This document shows, piece after piece, positions 8,080 to 15,628 of a stretch of 35,461 nt of DNA. The DNA comes from an uncultured Oscillatoriales cyanobacterium. Its GTDB lineage: Bacteria; Cyanobacteriota; Cyanobacteriia; Cyanobacteriales; Microcoleaceae. Location of the stretch: positions 1 to 35,461 of the forward strand of contig CAITND010000150.1 in the NCBI GenBank assembly GCA_903893625.1, written 5' to 3'. Position numbers and translations under genes: made by a program. The notes beneath the pieces were generated by a model. The model worked only from the letters and a program-made list of their open reading frames with translations. It did not search any database and had not been told where the DNA came from. Positions within the stretch are counted from its first letter, which is position 1, and each line of letters begins with the position of its first letter.

Positions 8080-9471
8080 ATGACGGTGAGTAGAATTATT
8101 CAACTGTTGAGAACTGGTAAACCTGACGAAACCGTAACAGTTCAGGGTTGGGTCAGAACTAAACGGGAGTTAAAAGAATTTACCTTTGTAGAAGTCAATG
8201 ATGGTTCTTCCTTGGCTAATTTGCAAGTGGTATTAAATCCTGATTTAGCAGACTATGAGAATATTTTAAAACAACTGAATACGGGTACATCCGTAGAAAT
8301 TTCTGGGGTATTAGTCGAGTCTCCCGCTAAGGGACAACGAATTGAATTAAAAGCCTCAGAAGTTAAAATTTATGGGGATGCGGATGCAGAAACCTATCCC
8401 TTACAGAAAAAACGTCATTCCTTTGAATTTTTACGCACCATTGGACATTTACGAGCGCGGACTAATACTTTAGGGGCAGTTTTTCGAGTTAGAAATGCTT
8501 GTGCATCGGCGGTGCATGAATTCTTTCAAGAACGGGGTTTTTTATGGGTTCATACCCCTATTATTACCTCTAGTGATTGTGAAGGCGCGGGGGAAATGTT
8601 TAGTGTAACTAATTTTAAATTAAAGGAGATTCCCCTAACAGCATCTCAACAGGTTGATTATAGTCAAGACTTCTTTGGAAAACCCGCTTATTTAACCGTA
8701 AGTGGGCAATTAGAAGCAGAAATTATGGCGATGGCGTTTGGAAATGTTTATACTTTTGGCCCCACATTTCGGGCAGAAAATTCTAATACTTCTCGCCATT
8801 TAGCCGAATTTTGGATGATAGAACCAGAAATGGCATTCTGTGATTTAGAAGGGGATATGGATTTAGCGGAAGCCTTTCTCAAACATATCTTTAAATCGGT
8901 GTTAGAACAATGTCCTGAAGATATGGAATTTTTCAATGAACGCATTGATAAATCGGTATTAGAAACGGCTCATAATATTATTAATAATGAGTTTGGACGA
9001 ATTACTTATACCGACGCGATCGCAATTTTAGAAAAAGCGGATAAAAAATTTGAGTATCCCGTCAGTTGGGGGTTAGATTTACAATCAGAACATGAACGTT
9101 ATTTAGCTGAGGAATACTTTAAAAAACCTGTGATGGTTACGGACTATCCCAAAGAAATTAAAGCCTTTTATATGCGTTTAAATGAGGATGGAAAAACCGT
9201 TAGAGCTATGGATGTTTTAGCTCCGAAAATTGGAGAAATTGTCGGCGGTTCCCAACGGGAAGAACGCTTAGAAATGTTAGAAAACCGCATGAAAATGTTA
9301 GGGATAAACCCAGAAGAATTATGGTGGTATTTGGAATTACGGAAATATGGAACTGTCCCCCATGCGGGATTTGGATTAGGATTTGATCGCGTGGTACAAT
9401 TTATGACAGGGATGGGGAATATTCGGGATGTGATTCCTTTCCCCAGAGCCCCCCAAACCATTGAATTTTAA
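8080..9471 (+). CDS. asnS: Asparaginyl-tRNA synthetase
   Basis: Class IIb aminoacyl-tRNA synthetase charging tRNA-Asn with asparagine in the cytoplasm. Seen: N-terminal OB-fold anticodon-binding domain at about 1-110 ([23 protein letters not shown]), then the catalytic core with motif 2 [21 protein letters not shown] and motif 3 [21 protein letters not shown] ending in VIPFPRAP. The [16 protein letters not shown] form is characteristic of AsnRS rather than AspRS. Length of 463 residues is normal. ATG at 8080 has an AAGGA ribosome site about eight bases upstream (8066-8070). The MITE at 7934-8057 ends only 22 bases before the start, so the promoter must lie inside or upstream of that element, or in ribE. 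Confidence 0.98.
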   Translation: MTVSRIIQLLRTGKPDETVTVQGWVRTKRELKEFTFVEVNDGSSLANLQVVLNPDLADYENILKQLNTGTSVEISGVLVESPAKGQRIELKASEVKIYGDADAETYPLQKKRHSFEFLRTIGHLRARTNTLGAVFRVRNACASAVHEFFQERGFLWVHTPIITSSDCEGAGEMFSVTNFKLKEIPLTASQQVDYSQDFFGKPAYLTVSGQLEAEIMAMAFGNVYTFGPTFRAENSNTSRHLAEFWMIEPEMAFCDLEGDMDLAEAFLKHIFKSVLEQCPEDMEFFNERIDKSVLETAHNIINNEFGRITYTDAIAILEKADKKFEYPVSWGLDLQSEHERYLAEEYFKKPVMVTDYPKEIKAFYMRLNEDGKTVRAMDVLAPKIGEIVGGSQREERLEMLENRMKMLGINPEELWWYLELRKYGTVPHAGFGLGFDRVVQFMTGMGNIRDVIPFPRAPQTIEF

Positions 9472-9478
9472 TCAGTAG

Positions 9479-9497
9479 GGGCGGGGTTTTCCCGCCC
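9479..9497 (+). terminator. Hairpin after asnS, no T-run
   Basis: GGGCGGG (9479-9485), a GTTTT loop, CCCGCCC (9491-9497), eight bases after the asnS stop. It has no U-tract, so it is a weak terminator candidate or a 3' mRNA-stabilising hairpin, perhaps a copy of a dispersed repeat. Confidence 0.5.
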
Positions 9498-9509
9498 TAT
9501 CAGGGTTTG

Positions 9510-9551
9510 AATTATGAATTACGAATTACGAATTACGAATTACGAATTATG
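9510..9551. repeat. Six tandem AATTACG-type heptamers
   Basis: AATTATG, four exact AATTACG units, then AATTATG, in perfect register from 9510 to 9551. Short tandemly repeated repetitive sequences of heptamers like this are typical of filamentous cyanobacterial intergenic DNA. Confidence 0.92.
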
Positions 9552-9556
9552 AATAT

Positions 9557-9582
9557 GGTGCGTAAGCGTAAGCACACGCACC
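9557..9582. repeat. Hairpin abutting the methyltransferase-like gene stop
   Basis: GGTGCGT (9557-9563) pairs with ACGCACC (9576-9582) around a 12-nt internal segment. It sits directly next to the stop codon of the minus-strand gene at 9583, between two convergent genes. A transcription end function is possible, but no T-run is present on either side. Confidence 0.6.
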
Positions 9583-10269
9583 CTACGAATATTTCTGAAT
9601 TTTTAACATTTGATTTCCGTTTTTTTGGAATTCATAATTAACGGTTTTGAGCATAGTCCTATAGCCTCTAGTTTCTAATTCCTGAATTATCGGTTGTAGG
9701 AAAGGAGAGGGTTCTCCTGATACTTTTAATAAGGGAAAAATACGGACTTGTTGAGCAACTCGACATAATTCTAAAATTGCTTGTAGATGAAATTCTTCTA
9801 AAGAATGATCAGAATAAGTAAATAAAAAATGACTACATAAGGCTAAATCAAATTGATGGGAATTGAAGGGAAGTTGGGGTAATTGTGCTGTTATATAACG
9901 TCCTTGTTGTTTCCCTATTGTAAAATCCGCTAAAAATTTTTCCATCGCCGCCATTCTAACTTCCCCCAACTGTTCAGGAGAGGTAATACTATCCCAAACA
10001 TAATCCTGAGAACTGGCTTTTACTCCATCTATAACGGTTGTATAAGTGTCTTGAATGCGTTGGGCAATTTCATCCGCCGAAAATTGATAAATAGGATCAC
10101 AAGATAAGATTTGATAGCCCTGTTGTGTCATTTCAACATTAAAACTAGCAGGCCCACCCGCACAATCTAAAATCGATTGGTTCAAATCATCAGGCGTTAA
10201 ATCAAACATCCTGATATATTCGCCTAAACTGCGTCCCCAAGGAATAACTGTATTGAGTTGAAGTCCCAT
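9583..10269 (-). CDS. SAM-dependent methyltransferase-like protein
   Basis: 228 residues. Motif I of class I methyltransferases is recognisable as ILDCAGGPASFNVEM near residues 33-47, followed by an acidic strand end (ILSCDPIYQF) where SAM ribose contact is expected, and a motif IV/post-I type stretch FDLALCSHFLFTYSD. The order and spacing fit a Rossmann methyltransferase, but the GxGxG core is degenerate (CAGGPAS), so activity is not assured and the substrate is unknown. It lies downstream of the HU gene in the same direction, 83 bases apart, with the HU terminator between. Expression by read-through or from a local promoter is possible. ATG at 10269 is the only plausible start. Confidence 0.7.
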   Translation of the reverse strand: MGLQLNTVIPWGRSLGEYIRMFDLTPDDLNQSILDCAGGPASFNVEMTQQGYQILSCDPIYQFSADEIAQRIQDTYTTVIDGVKASSQDYVWDSITSPEQLGEVRMAAMEKFLADFTIGKQQGRYITAQLPQLPFNSHQFDLALCSHFLFTYSDHSLEEFHLQAILELCRVAQQVRIFPLLKVSGEPSPFLQPIIQELETRGYRTMLKTVNYEFQKNGNQMLKIQKYS

Positions 10270-10271
10270 TA

Positions 10272-10312
10272 AAACAATAATCCCACGCTGATAGGGTGAG
10301 TATAGCGTGGGA
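10272..10312 (-). terminator. Rho-independent terminator of the HU gene
   Basis: On the minus strand TCCCACGCT (10312-10304) pairs with AGCGTGGGA (10289-10281), a perfect 9-bp stem, and is followed by TTATTGTTTTAAT. It lies about 40 bases after the HU stop and just before the next gene's ATG. Confidence 0.8.
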
Positions 10313-10352
10313 AACTCAGATTCTCCCTGATGAGGAAAATTCGGCTTAGAGC

Positions 10353-10646
10353 TTAAGCAACTTCGTCAGAAACGCCTGAAACCATCTCTTTGAAGGCTTT
10401 ACCCGCAGAGAATACAGGAACCGTTGTCGCCGGAATGGTCATCGGTGCGCCAGTGCTGGGGTTACGACCTTCACGCGCTTTCCGTTCTCTAGCCTCAAAT
10501 GACCCAAAACCCACCAGAGTTACTTTTTCCCCATCGGCTACGGCTTCCATGATGGATTCACAAATGGCTGAAATGATTAAATCAGCTTGCTTTTTAGTGA
10601 CGCCCGCTTTAATGGCCGTCGCTTGAACGAGTTGTTCTTTATTCAT
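10353..10646 (-). CDS. hup: HU family nucleoid DNA-binding protein
   Basis: Small dimeric histone-like protein that bends and compacts DNA. Seen: 97 residues, MNKEQLVQATAIKAGVTKKQ at the N-terminus, the core GFGSFEARERKAREG and the DNA-arm tip RNPSTG, then IPATTVPVFSAGKAFKE. Pro in the arm tip (NPSTG), which intercalates into DNA, is present. It is slightly longer than E. coli HU (90) because of a short acidic tail (SGVSDEVA), which is common in cyanobacteria. A perfect AGGAGG ribosome site precedes the ATG and a strong terminator follows, so it is likely highly expressed and monocistronic. Confidence 0.97.
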   Translation of the reverse strand: MNKEQLVQATAIKAGVTKKQADLIISAICESIMEAVADGEKVTLVGFGSFEARERKAREGRNPSTGAPMTIPATTVPVFSAGKAFKEMVSGVSDEVA

Positions 10647-10656
10647 CTGATGTCAA

Positions 10657-10662
10657 CCTCCT
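10657..10662 (-). promoter_or_regulatory. Strong ribosome-binding site of the HU gene
   Basis: On the minus strand AGGAGG is followed, ten bases later, by the ATG at 10646. It is the best Shine-Dalgarno match in the window apart from that at 24719-24726. Confidence 0.85.
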
Positions 10663-11033
10663 GAATTATGTGAGCAAGTCTGCAAATATTAAGGCTGATG
10701 GTAGTTCTAGCACAACCTCATCAGCAATTGGCAAGCCCAGACCTCCTTTTAACCCTCAACCCGCAGTGAAATTGTGTTTCTCGGTTCTCCGTCGCCGCCA
10801 GCCAAGTCGATTATGGGGAGTCATTCCGACAAAACACCAATTTACCGCCTTTTCAGAGATTAACATTGATTTGAGGGAGTTGTAATGCTGTTTGATGAAA
10901 TTCTTTAGCGGGTTGACCATTGACCGTTAACCGTTAACCGTTGAAATTCTTAATTTTTAATTCTGATTTCTGATTTCTGGCCGTTGGGTTTGTGACAATG
11001 GGGGGGAAGACCCTAGACTTGAGAAGATGAAAT
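10663..11033. other. Divergent intergenic region between hup and the pentapeptide-repeat gene
   Basis: About 370 bases without a convincing gene. It must hold the hup promoter and that of the pentapeptide gene; I cannot place them. A heptamer run (GACCGTTAACCGTTAACCGTT, split here as AACCGTT units) occupies about 10919-10945, and TTCTGATTTCTGATTTCTGG follows near 10960-10980. A plus-strand reading of 71 codons across 10670-10885 has no family resemblance and is not annotated. Confidence 0.6.
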
Positions 11034-11606
11034 ATGACGGCTGAAGAACTGTTGATCGCTTATGCGGCGGGAAAGCGGGATTTTCGAGACACAGACCTAT
11101 TTCGGGCTGATTTTAATAATGCTGACCTGAGTGGGGCGAGTCTGTTTCGCTGTAACCTGTTTCGGGCGAATTTATTTCGAGCTCATTTAATTGGGGTGAG
11201 TTTATACAATGCCAATCTCATTGGTGCTAACCTATATTGTGCCAATTTAAGTGGGGCTAACCTCAGTGGGGCTGACCTAACACGGGCTGATTTAACGGGG
11301 GCTAACTTGAGTGGGGCGGACTTGAGTGGGGCGGACTTGAGTGGGGCGACTTTATCCTTGGCTAATTTGAGTTATGCTGATTTGAGTCGAGCCACGTTAT
11401 TAAAAGCCGATTTAGTAGAAGCCAATTTGAGTCATAGCAATCTCAAAGGGGTGAATTTAAGAGATACTAACCTCACGGATGCTATGGTTGAAAATGCTAA
11501 TTTTACAGATGCCATTAATATGGCTTTGGATTTAGTTAGTTATCTGAAATTGCAAGGGGCAATTTTATGGGAATCTACCCAAAATCTCACCGCTATTAAC
11601 CATTAA
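11034..11606 (+). CDS. Pentapeptide-repeat protein
   Basis: 190 residues, nearly all made of pentapeptide repeats A(D/N)LXX that form a right-handed quadrilateral beta-helix. Seen: after a short non-repeat start (MTAEELLIAYAAGKRDF), units run from about residue 20 to 160, for example ANLSGADLTRADLTGANLSG, including a cluster of ADLSG repeats that are nearly identical at DNA level (11310-11350, GGGGCGGACTTGAGT). The end (LQGAILWESTQNL) closes the helix. No signal peptide or membrane segment is visible, so it is probably cytoplasmic. Such proteins are abundant in cyanobacteria and their functions are mostly unknown; the gyrase-protecting type cannot be inferred here. Confidence 0.93.
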   Translation: MTAEELLIAYAAGKRDFRDTDLFRADFNNADLSGASLFRCNLFRANLFRAHLIGVSLYNANLIGANLYCANLSGANLSGADLTRADLTGANLSGADLSGADLSGATLSLANLSYADLSRATLLKADLVEANLSHSNLKGVNLRDTNLTDAMVENANFTDAINMALDLVSYLKLQGAILWESTQNLTAINH

Positions 11607-11618
11607 TGATTTCAAAGG

Positions 11619-11655
11619 AAAGGGCAAAAACTATTTTGCGTTTTTTCCCTTTTTC
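11619..11655 (+). terminator. Probable terminator of the pentapeptide-repeat gene
   Basis: AAAGGG (11619-11624) with CAAAAAC pairs with GTTTTTT and CCCTTT (11647-11652) around a short loop, then TTTC. The stem is long though AT-rich at the top. Confidence 0.7.
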
Positions 11656-11685
11656 TGAAGGCTAAACTATTATTTTATCAGGTTT

Positions 11686-12054
11686 ATGGCGACATCAAAA
11701 CGTCACGCTCAAGATCCTAATCCCACAGAAAGAAACCGGGTGGTTTATTCGGAGTTTGGAGAATCTGCGAACTCCCCCGCTTTAGAACGTGCGCTTCCTG
11801 AACTTCCCCCAAATCAACACAATTTGAAAGTTCAGGCGACTCGTTCAGGACGCAAGGGCAAAACGGTGACGGTAATTAGTGGATTTCAAACCAAACCGGA
11901 AACTTTGGAAGGGTTAGTTAAACAGTTGAAAACCCAATGCGGGGCGGGAGGAACGGTGAAAGAAAATACGATTGAAATTCAAGGAGATCACCGTCAAAAA
12001 GTGTTGGAACTTCTGATAAAATTAGGCTATAAAGCTAAAATTAGTGGGGGATAA
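11686..12054 (+). CDS. SUI1/eIF1-like translation factor family protein (YciH type)
   Basis: 122 residues. The C-terminal half is a SUI1 domain (about 45-122): VQATRSGRKGKTVTVISGF, then a basic loop and LKTQCGAGGTVKENTIEIQGDH, ending in LIKLGYKAKISGG. These are the conserved blocks of eIF1/YciH proteins, which bind the small ribosomal subunit; the bacterial role is not settled. The N-terminal 40 residues are polar and rich in Pro/Asn, as in other bacterial members. It is followed after 15 bases by queE on the same strand, so the two are probably co-transcribed; a functional link is not implied. Confidence 0.92.
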   Translation: MATSKRHAQDPNPTERNRVVYSEFGESANSPALERALPELPPNQHNLKVQATRSGRKGKTVTVISGFQTKPETLEGLVKQLKTQCGAGGTVKENTIEIQGDHRQKVLELLIKLGYKAKISGG

Positions 12055-12069
12055 ATTAGTAAAATTTTA

Positions 12070-12684
12070 ATGCTTGAAATTCCAGTTCATGAAACTTTTC
12101 AATCTACGATTCAAGGAGAGGGCTATTGGGTGGGAACCCCGGTAGATTTTATTCGCTTGGCGGGTTGTCCGGTGGGTTGTCCTTGGTGTGATACGGGTTA
12201 TGCCGATGGGGGGATGAATTTACCCCGTCAAGTCCGATCTTTTGATTCGTTAATGGCAGAATTGCGATCGCCTAGAGTCGTAATTTCTGGGGGAGAACCT
12301 TTGATTTATGCTCAACTTCCAGCGTTAATTAAAACCATTGAAGCGACGGGAAGAACGGTTTCCATTGAAACATCGGGTTGCTTTTGGCAAGATATTCCTA
12401 ATTCGGCTTGGATCACGTTAAGTCCTAAACATCATGTTAGCCCCAAATATCCTGTTGTTCCGTTAATGTGGAAACAGGCTAATGAAATTAAGCTGGTGAT
12501 TGAAACGGGTTTAGAATTAGAATTTTATGCTGAATATTTAAAGCTTTACAATCAAATTCCCGTATTTTTACAACCAGAATGGACTCAACTCGATCGCACT
12601 TTCCCTTTAGTTTTAGACCGATTAAAACAATTTCCTCACTATCGGTTATCGGTGCAGCTTCATAAATGGTTAAATGTTCCTTAA
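12070..12684 (+). CDS. queE: 7-carboxy-7-deazaguanine synthase (radical SAM)
   Basis: Radical SAM enzyme that converts 6-carboxy-tetrahydropterin to 7-carboxy-7-deazaguanine in the preQ0/queuosine pathway. Seen: [20 protein letters not shown] at the N-terminus and the cluster motif CPVGCPWC with Cys33, Cys37 and Cys40, the CX3CX2C form, followed by DTG. SAM-binding segments VVISGGEPL and VSIETSG are present, and LSPKHH matches the substrate region. Length of 204 residues is normal. The extreme C-terminus ([11 protein letters not shown]) is the family-typical LQxHK ending. It starts 15 bases after the SUI1 gene. Other queuosine genes are not in the window. Confidence 0.95.
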   Translation: MLEIPVHETFQSTIQGEGYWVGTPVDFIRLAGCPVGCPWCDTGYADGGMNLPRQVRSFDSLMAELRSPRVVISGGEPLIYAQLPALIKTIEATGRTVSIETSGCFWQDIPNSAWITLSPKHHVSPKYPVVPLMWKQANEIKLVIETGLELEFYAEYLKLYNQIPVFLQPEWTQLDRTFPLVLDRLKQFPHYRLSVQLHKWLNVP

Positions 12685-12717
12685 CGCTAATTATATAGCA
12701 AGTCTAAATGATTATTG

Positions 12718-13494
12718 CTATAAGTGAATCCAAGGAGCAACTTTACGACCCAGAAACCGAATATTGAACTTGACTTTCTCTACTGGACTATTATAATCTT
12801 TTCCCTGAAAATGACCTGCAATGCCATAAAATTCCGGTTCTATTGGGAAACGTTCTATCAACTTCTGGTCTGGTTTTGCCGATTGAATTCCTTGATAAAT
12901 TTTACGTTCCATATAAAAACATCCGTTTTGATGATTGTAGAGTAAAGGTTGAAAATATTTTAAATAAAATTCTTTTTTAAAGACTAAAAATCGAGTGTCA
13001 ACATAAGGAGATGCTGTTGTTTCTTGAAATAGATATTTTTTGATGACCCATCCTTGATCTTTGACATCATATAGACAGTCATAAGAAGCAGATACACTTT
13101 CAAGAATTTGTGTTATATTTAATAGCTTAATTCGTCCGGTAATTTTAGCAACATAATTAGCTTTTTGAATTAATTGAGACTGTTGAAATCCTTGATCAAT
13201 TAAAGAAATTTCTCCATATCCTTTGCCATAGGAACGAGGGAAGGTATTACTATTGATAGAAATAAATTCAATGTCTTTATTATAAGGGTTTTCTAAGGTT
13301 GCCTCTTGGACTCTTGCTAAAGACCATCCCGAATTTTCAACGAATAAAATTTTTTGAATTTTAGGATGATGATTAATATAATATTTCAAAGTATGAAAAT
13401 AATCCTCTTGACGGGTTTCTGGGTCAGAAGGATAAGCCTTTGGCATTCCTTTAATATCAATTGTTGCAGTTAAAAAAAGAACGGTATCATTCAT
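12718..13494 (-). CDS. Putative glycosyltransferase-like protein
   Basis: 258 residues, very AT-rich and not firmly recognised. The start (MNDTVLFLTATIDIKGMP) and the following alternation KYYINHHPKIQKILFVENSG resemble the beginning of GT-A fold transferases that act on polysaccharides. A central stretch KANYVAKITGRIKLLN and the pattern DTRFLVFKKEFYLKYF are reminiscent of LPS/exopolysaccharide side-chain enzymes. No DXD motif that I can fix with certainty is present, so the catalytic role is open. No signal peptide or membrane helix. It stands alone, convergent with queE, and its lower GC content relative to queE is compatible with horizontal transfer. Confidence 0.6.
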   Translation of the reverse strand: MNDTVLFLTATIDIKGMPKAYPSDPETRQEDYFHTLKYYINHHPKIQKILFVENSGWSLARVQEATLENPYNKDIEFISINSNTFPRSYGKGYGEISLIDQGFQQSQLIQKANYVAKITGRIKLLNITQILESVSASYDCLYDVKDQGWVIKKYLFQETTASPYVDTRFLVFKKEFYLKYFQPLLYNHQNGCFYMERKIYQGIQSAKPDQKLIERFPIEPEFYGIAGHFQGKDYNSPVEKVKFNIRFLGRKVAPWIHL

Positions 13495-13744
13495 GAAATT
13501 TTTAGCAGTATATAATTGTATAAAGAACAGTGATCACCCTTATTTAATTTCATCTATATCTGTGTTAAATATATATCAAAAGAATTAAAACCCTATAAAT
13601 TTTAATATTTTTTAACACTAAAACTAACTCGGTTGTCTATAAATCAAATTCAAGTTGAGAGCAATTTCAGGAATCCTCTGGCTTGCTTCTGTAGATAGGG
13701 TTAACAAACATTATACACCTGATCACAGGTTAATAGACAGTTAT

Positions 13745-14218
13745 ATGGATAAGTCTTTGAGAAAATGGGTTTCGGGAGTTCTCCTCGTTTCTCCTATCCT
13801 GTTAACGAGTTGTTCTCTCAATTTGTCCTTACCCAAATTTGATGAAAGCAATAAAGCCGAATTTGTAATGCAAGCCATGACCACTGGACAACAGGCCTAT
13901 TATCAAGCCAATGGTCAGTTTGCGAATTCCATTGAAGGGTTATCTTTAAATGCCAATTTAGACACCGGGGAATATCGCTATAGCGTTAATACCCAAGGTC
14001 AATATGCGGAAACCGTGTTGATGACGGCGGCGGCCAAACAAGGGACACTCCCTAGTTATGCAGGTGTCGTGACCGTTAGCCACACAACAGGGGGTGTAAT
14101 GGCCTTAGCCAATATTTGCAAAACAGATCAACCCTCCACCGAACCTCCGGCTTTATCCTCAACTCCTGTACCCGGAGAAGGGTTAAAATGTCCTCCGGGT
14201 TCGAGTCCGGTCAGGTAA
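13745..14218 (+). CDS. Type IV pilin-like (G/H family) lipoprotein
   Basis: 157 residues. Seen: positively charged start (MDKSLRKW), hydrophobic stretch VSGVLLVSPILL and a lipobox LTSC, so it is predicted to be lipid-anchored. After the anchor comes a pilin-like soluble domain: AEFVMQAMTTGQQAYYQANG, FANSIEGLSLNANLDTGEYRY and later GVVTVSHTTGGVMALANICK, which match cyanobacterial type IV pilin-like G/H proteins. Those normally carry a class III prepilin helix, whereas here a lipoprotein signal replaces it. The open frame reaches a TTG at 13655, but that extension crosses the upstream AT-rich DNA and I choose ATG 13745. Its last 91 bases overlap an antisense ORF. Confidence 0.82.
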   Translation: MDKSLRKWVSGVLLVSPILLTSCSLNLSLPKFDESNKAEFVMQAMTTGQQAYYQANGQFANSIEGLSLNANLDTGEYRYSVNTQGQYAETVLMTAAAKQGTLPSYAGVVTVSHTTGGVMALANICKTDQPSTEPPALSSTPVPGEGLKCPPGSSPVR

Positions 14219-14505
14219 TTTCTCTCTTTTTTAAGAGCGGGTTTTTGTGAGATAGGTTTTAGCGATCGCTTTCTTCGACTCTCAATTCGCCATTTCATTA
14301 ATTTCCATGCTCCCCAAGAACAGAATGTACTGAAAAGCAGGGCGATAATAAAAGGGTGAATGGAAAGGGGTTTAATCCAGTTATCGCGTGTGGGAGGACT
14401 CCAGGGTTCCATCATCAAACCCGATGTGGAAGCAATTATCGCCCCGGCTGCATATTCTGATAATAATTCCTGAATAATTTGGCGATATTGGGCTAATTTA
14501 TCCAT
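14128..14505 (-). CDS. Hypothetical ORF with XisI-like N-terminus, possibly a chimera
   Basis: 125 codons. The first 19 residues, MDKLAQYRQIIQELLSEYA, match the start of XisI-family proteins (the fdxN-element excision controlling family) as I remember them, but the rest does not follow XisI. After it come a proline/tryptophan-rich piece, one hydrophobic helix (FIIALLFSTFCSWGAWKLM) and a basic tail. The last about 30 codons run antisense through the end of the pilin-like gene and are probably not functional coding sequence. It may be a 5' fragment of xisI fused to unrelated membrane-protein sequence, or a real small membrane protein whose start only resembles XisI. Low confidence. Confidence 0.4.
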   Translation of the reverse strand: MDKLAQYRQIIQELLSEYAAGAIIASTSGLMMEPWSPPTRDNWIKPLSIHPFIIALLFSTFCSWGAWKLMKWRIESRRKRSLKPISQKPALKKERNYLTGLEPGGHFNPSPGTGVEDKAGGSVEG

Positions 14506-14546
14506 TGTAAAATAACCTCTTCTAATTTTAAATCAAAATTAGGGAA

Positions 14547-14580
14547 AGTAGAGAGAGACGCGCCTTGGCACGTCTCTACA
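14547..14580 (-). repeat. Palindromic repeat of the AGAGACG...CGTCTCT type, also a terminator candidate
   Basis: AGAGACG (14554-14560) pairs with CGTCTCT (14571-14577) around CGCCTTGGCA, downstream of the minus-strand gene ending at 14590. This word is recognisable as a dispersed palindrome of cyanobacterial intergenic DNA. It lacks a proper T-run. Confidence 0.65.
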
Positions 14581-14589
14581 AAGGAATAA

Positions 14590-15105
14590 TTAGGCTAGAA
14601 CAAAATCAACGTCGTTGCTGCCGCCTGTTTCTCCTTGACCGGAGGTTAATTTCTGACCATTAACTTCTACCGCAAAGGGGGTACTGCTCAGAGAAGAGAG
14701 ATTATAATCTGTTTTGGCGGACGTATAGCCGACACTGGCAATCATTTTTCGGCCAGCATCAGTATATTGGAAGGCCATCATTTGACTTTTGTTGTTTTTA
14801 TTATCTTCAGCCCAAATCACCATATATTGTTGGCCTTGATAATCAAAGACTTTGGGTTCTCGAATGGGAACATAACGACCGGGTTCTCCAAAACTAGCAT
14901 CTAAAAAGCTCTGTACCGAACTCGGTTGCACAACAGCATAACTCACCTGTTCTGGAGATGCTGCGATCGCGTCCCCTTTACTTTCATCCACAACCTCTTC
15001 TTTGCCTCGATTTTTGAAATAATCGACGGCGACTTTAGTTCCAATAGCACCCGCCGTGGCAATTCCGGCGCCAATTAAAAAGTTACGAAGTCTGTTATCA
15101 GCCAT
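14590..15105 (-). CDS. Membrane-anchored hypothetical protein
   Basis: 171 residues, family not recognised. The N-terminus has a hydrophobic segment rich in Gly/Ala (NFLIGAGIATAGAIGTKVAV) that is probably a single membrane anchor. A charged linker (KNRGKEEVVDESKGD) follows, then a soluble domain with repeated aromatic strands (DYQGQQYMVIWAEDNKN, SQMMAFQYTDAGRKM) and a Ser/Gly-rich end (TSGQGETGGSNDVDFVLA). The domain could be periplasmic or cytoplasmic; no catalytic motif is seen. The gene stands alone, with the palindrome at 14547-14580 downstream. Confidence 0.7.
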   Translation of the reverse strand: MADNRLRNFLIGAGIATAGAIGTKVAVDYFKNRGKEEVVDESKGDAIAASPEQVSYAVVQPSSVQSFLDASFGEPGRYVPIREPKVFDYQGQQYMVIWAEDNKNNKSQMMAFQYTDAGRKMIASVGYTSAKTDYNLSSLSSTPFAVEVNGQKLTSGQGETGGSNDVDFVLA

Positions 15106-15222
15106 TTTTTCTCCCGATTGAAATTTAGTAATCTTTTATTTTTGGGAATTTATCCAAAATAACTCTGAAATTTTAGCAAATTTTGGCACTTGCGTCATTA
15201 AACTTTAGGTGGAGAGCATTCC

Positions 15223-15537
15223 TTAACGGTATTTCACCGCCGTACCACTGGCGGCTACCATTAACATTCCTTCACATACCGTTTCATAATCAAGATCAAT
15301 CCCAATAATTGCATTCGCCCCCAGTGATTTCGCATCTTCAATCATTTCCAGCATGGCTATTTCTTTGGCTTCTCGTAGGGATTTTTCATAGGCTCCCGCC
15401 CGTCCCCCTACAATATCTCGAACTCCGGCAAAAAAATCGCGGATAATATTCGCCCCTAAAATGGCTTCTCCACTGACGACTCCATAATATTCAATAATTT
15501 CTTTACCCTGCAATGTGCTAGTAGTTGTTAGAATCAT
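15223..15537 (-). CDS. YbjQ family protein (UPF0145/DUF74)
   Basis: 104 residues with all family marks: [20 protein letters not shown], the conserved GxxxG(A) block [14 protein letters not shown], a loop [11 protein letters not shown], and the core [19 protein letters not shown] followed by [11 protein letters not shown]. The family forms pentameric rings and may bind metal; its role is unknown. Full length. On the minus strand GAGGATTTAGGA precedes the ATG at 15537. No partner gene is evident nearby. Confidence 0.93.
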   Translation of the reverse strand: MILTTTSTLQGKEIIEYYGVVSGEAILGANIIRDFFAGVRDIVGGRAGAYEKSLREAKEIAMLEMIEDAKSLGANAIIGIDLDYETVCEGMLMVAASGTAVKYR

Positions 15538-15628
15538 TCCTAAATCCTCAATTAAACATTATTAGTTTATAGGATTTGATGGAGGTTATGAATATTAGGG
15601 AGAATTCTAGGGAAAAGGGAACAATAGA

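Noticed and set aside
9479-9582. CRISPR-like spacing of repeats between asnS and the methyltransferase-like gene
   Set aside because: The units are contiguous heptamers without spacers, and the neighbouring hairpins are different sequences; no array and no cas genes.
10670-10885. 71-codon plus-strand reading upstream of the HU gene
   Set aside because: It lies in the hup promoter region, has no family resemblance and would overlap the HU ribosome-binding zone on the other strand.
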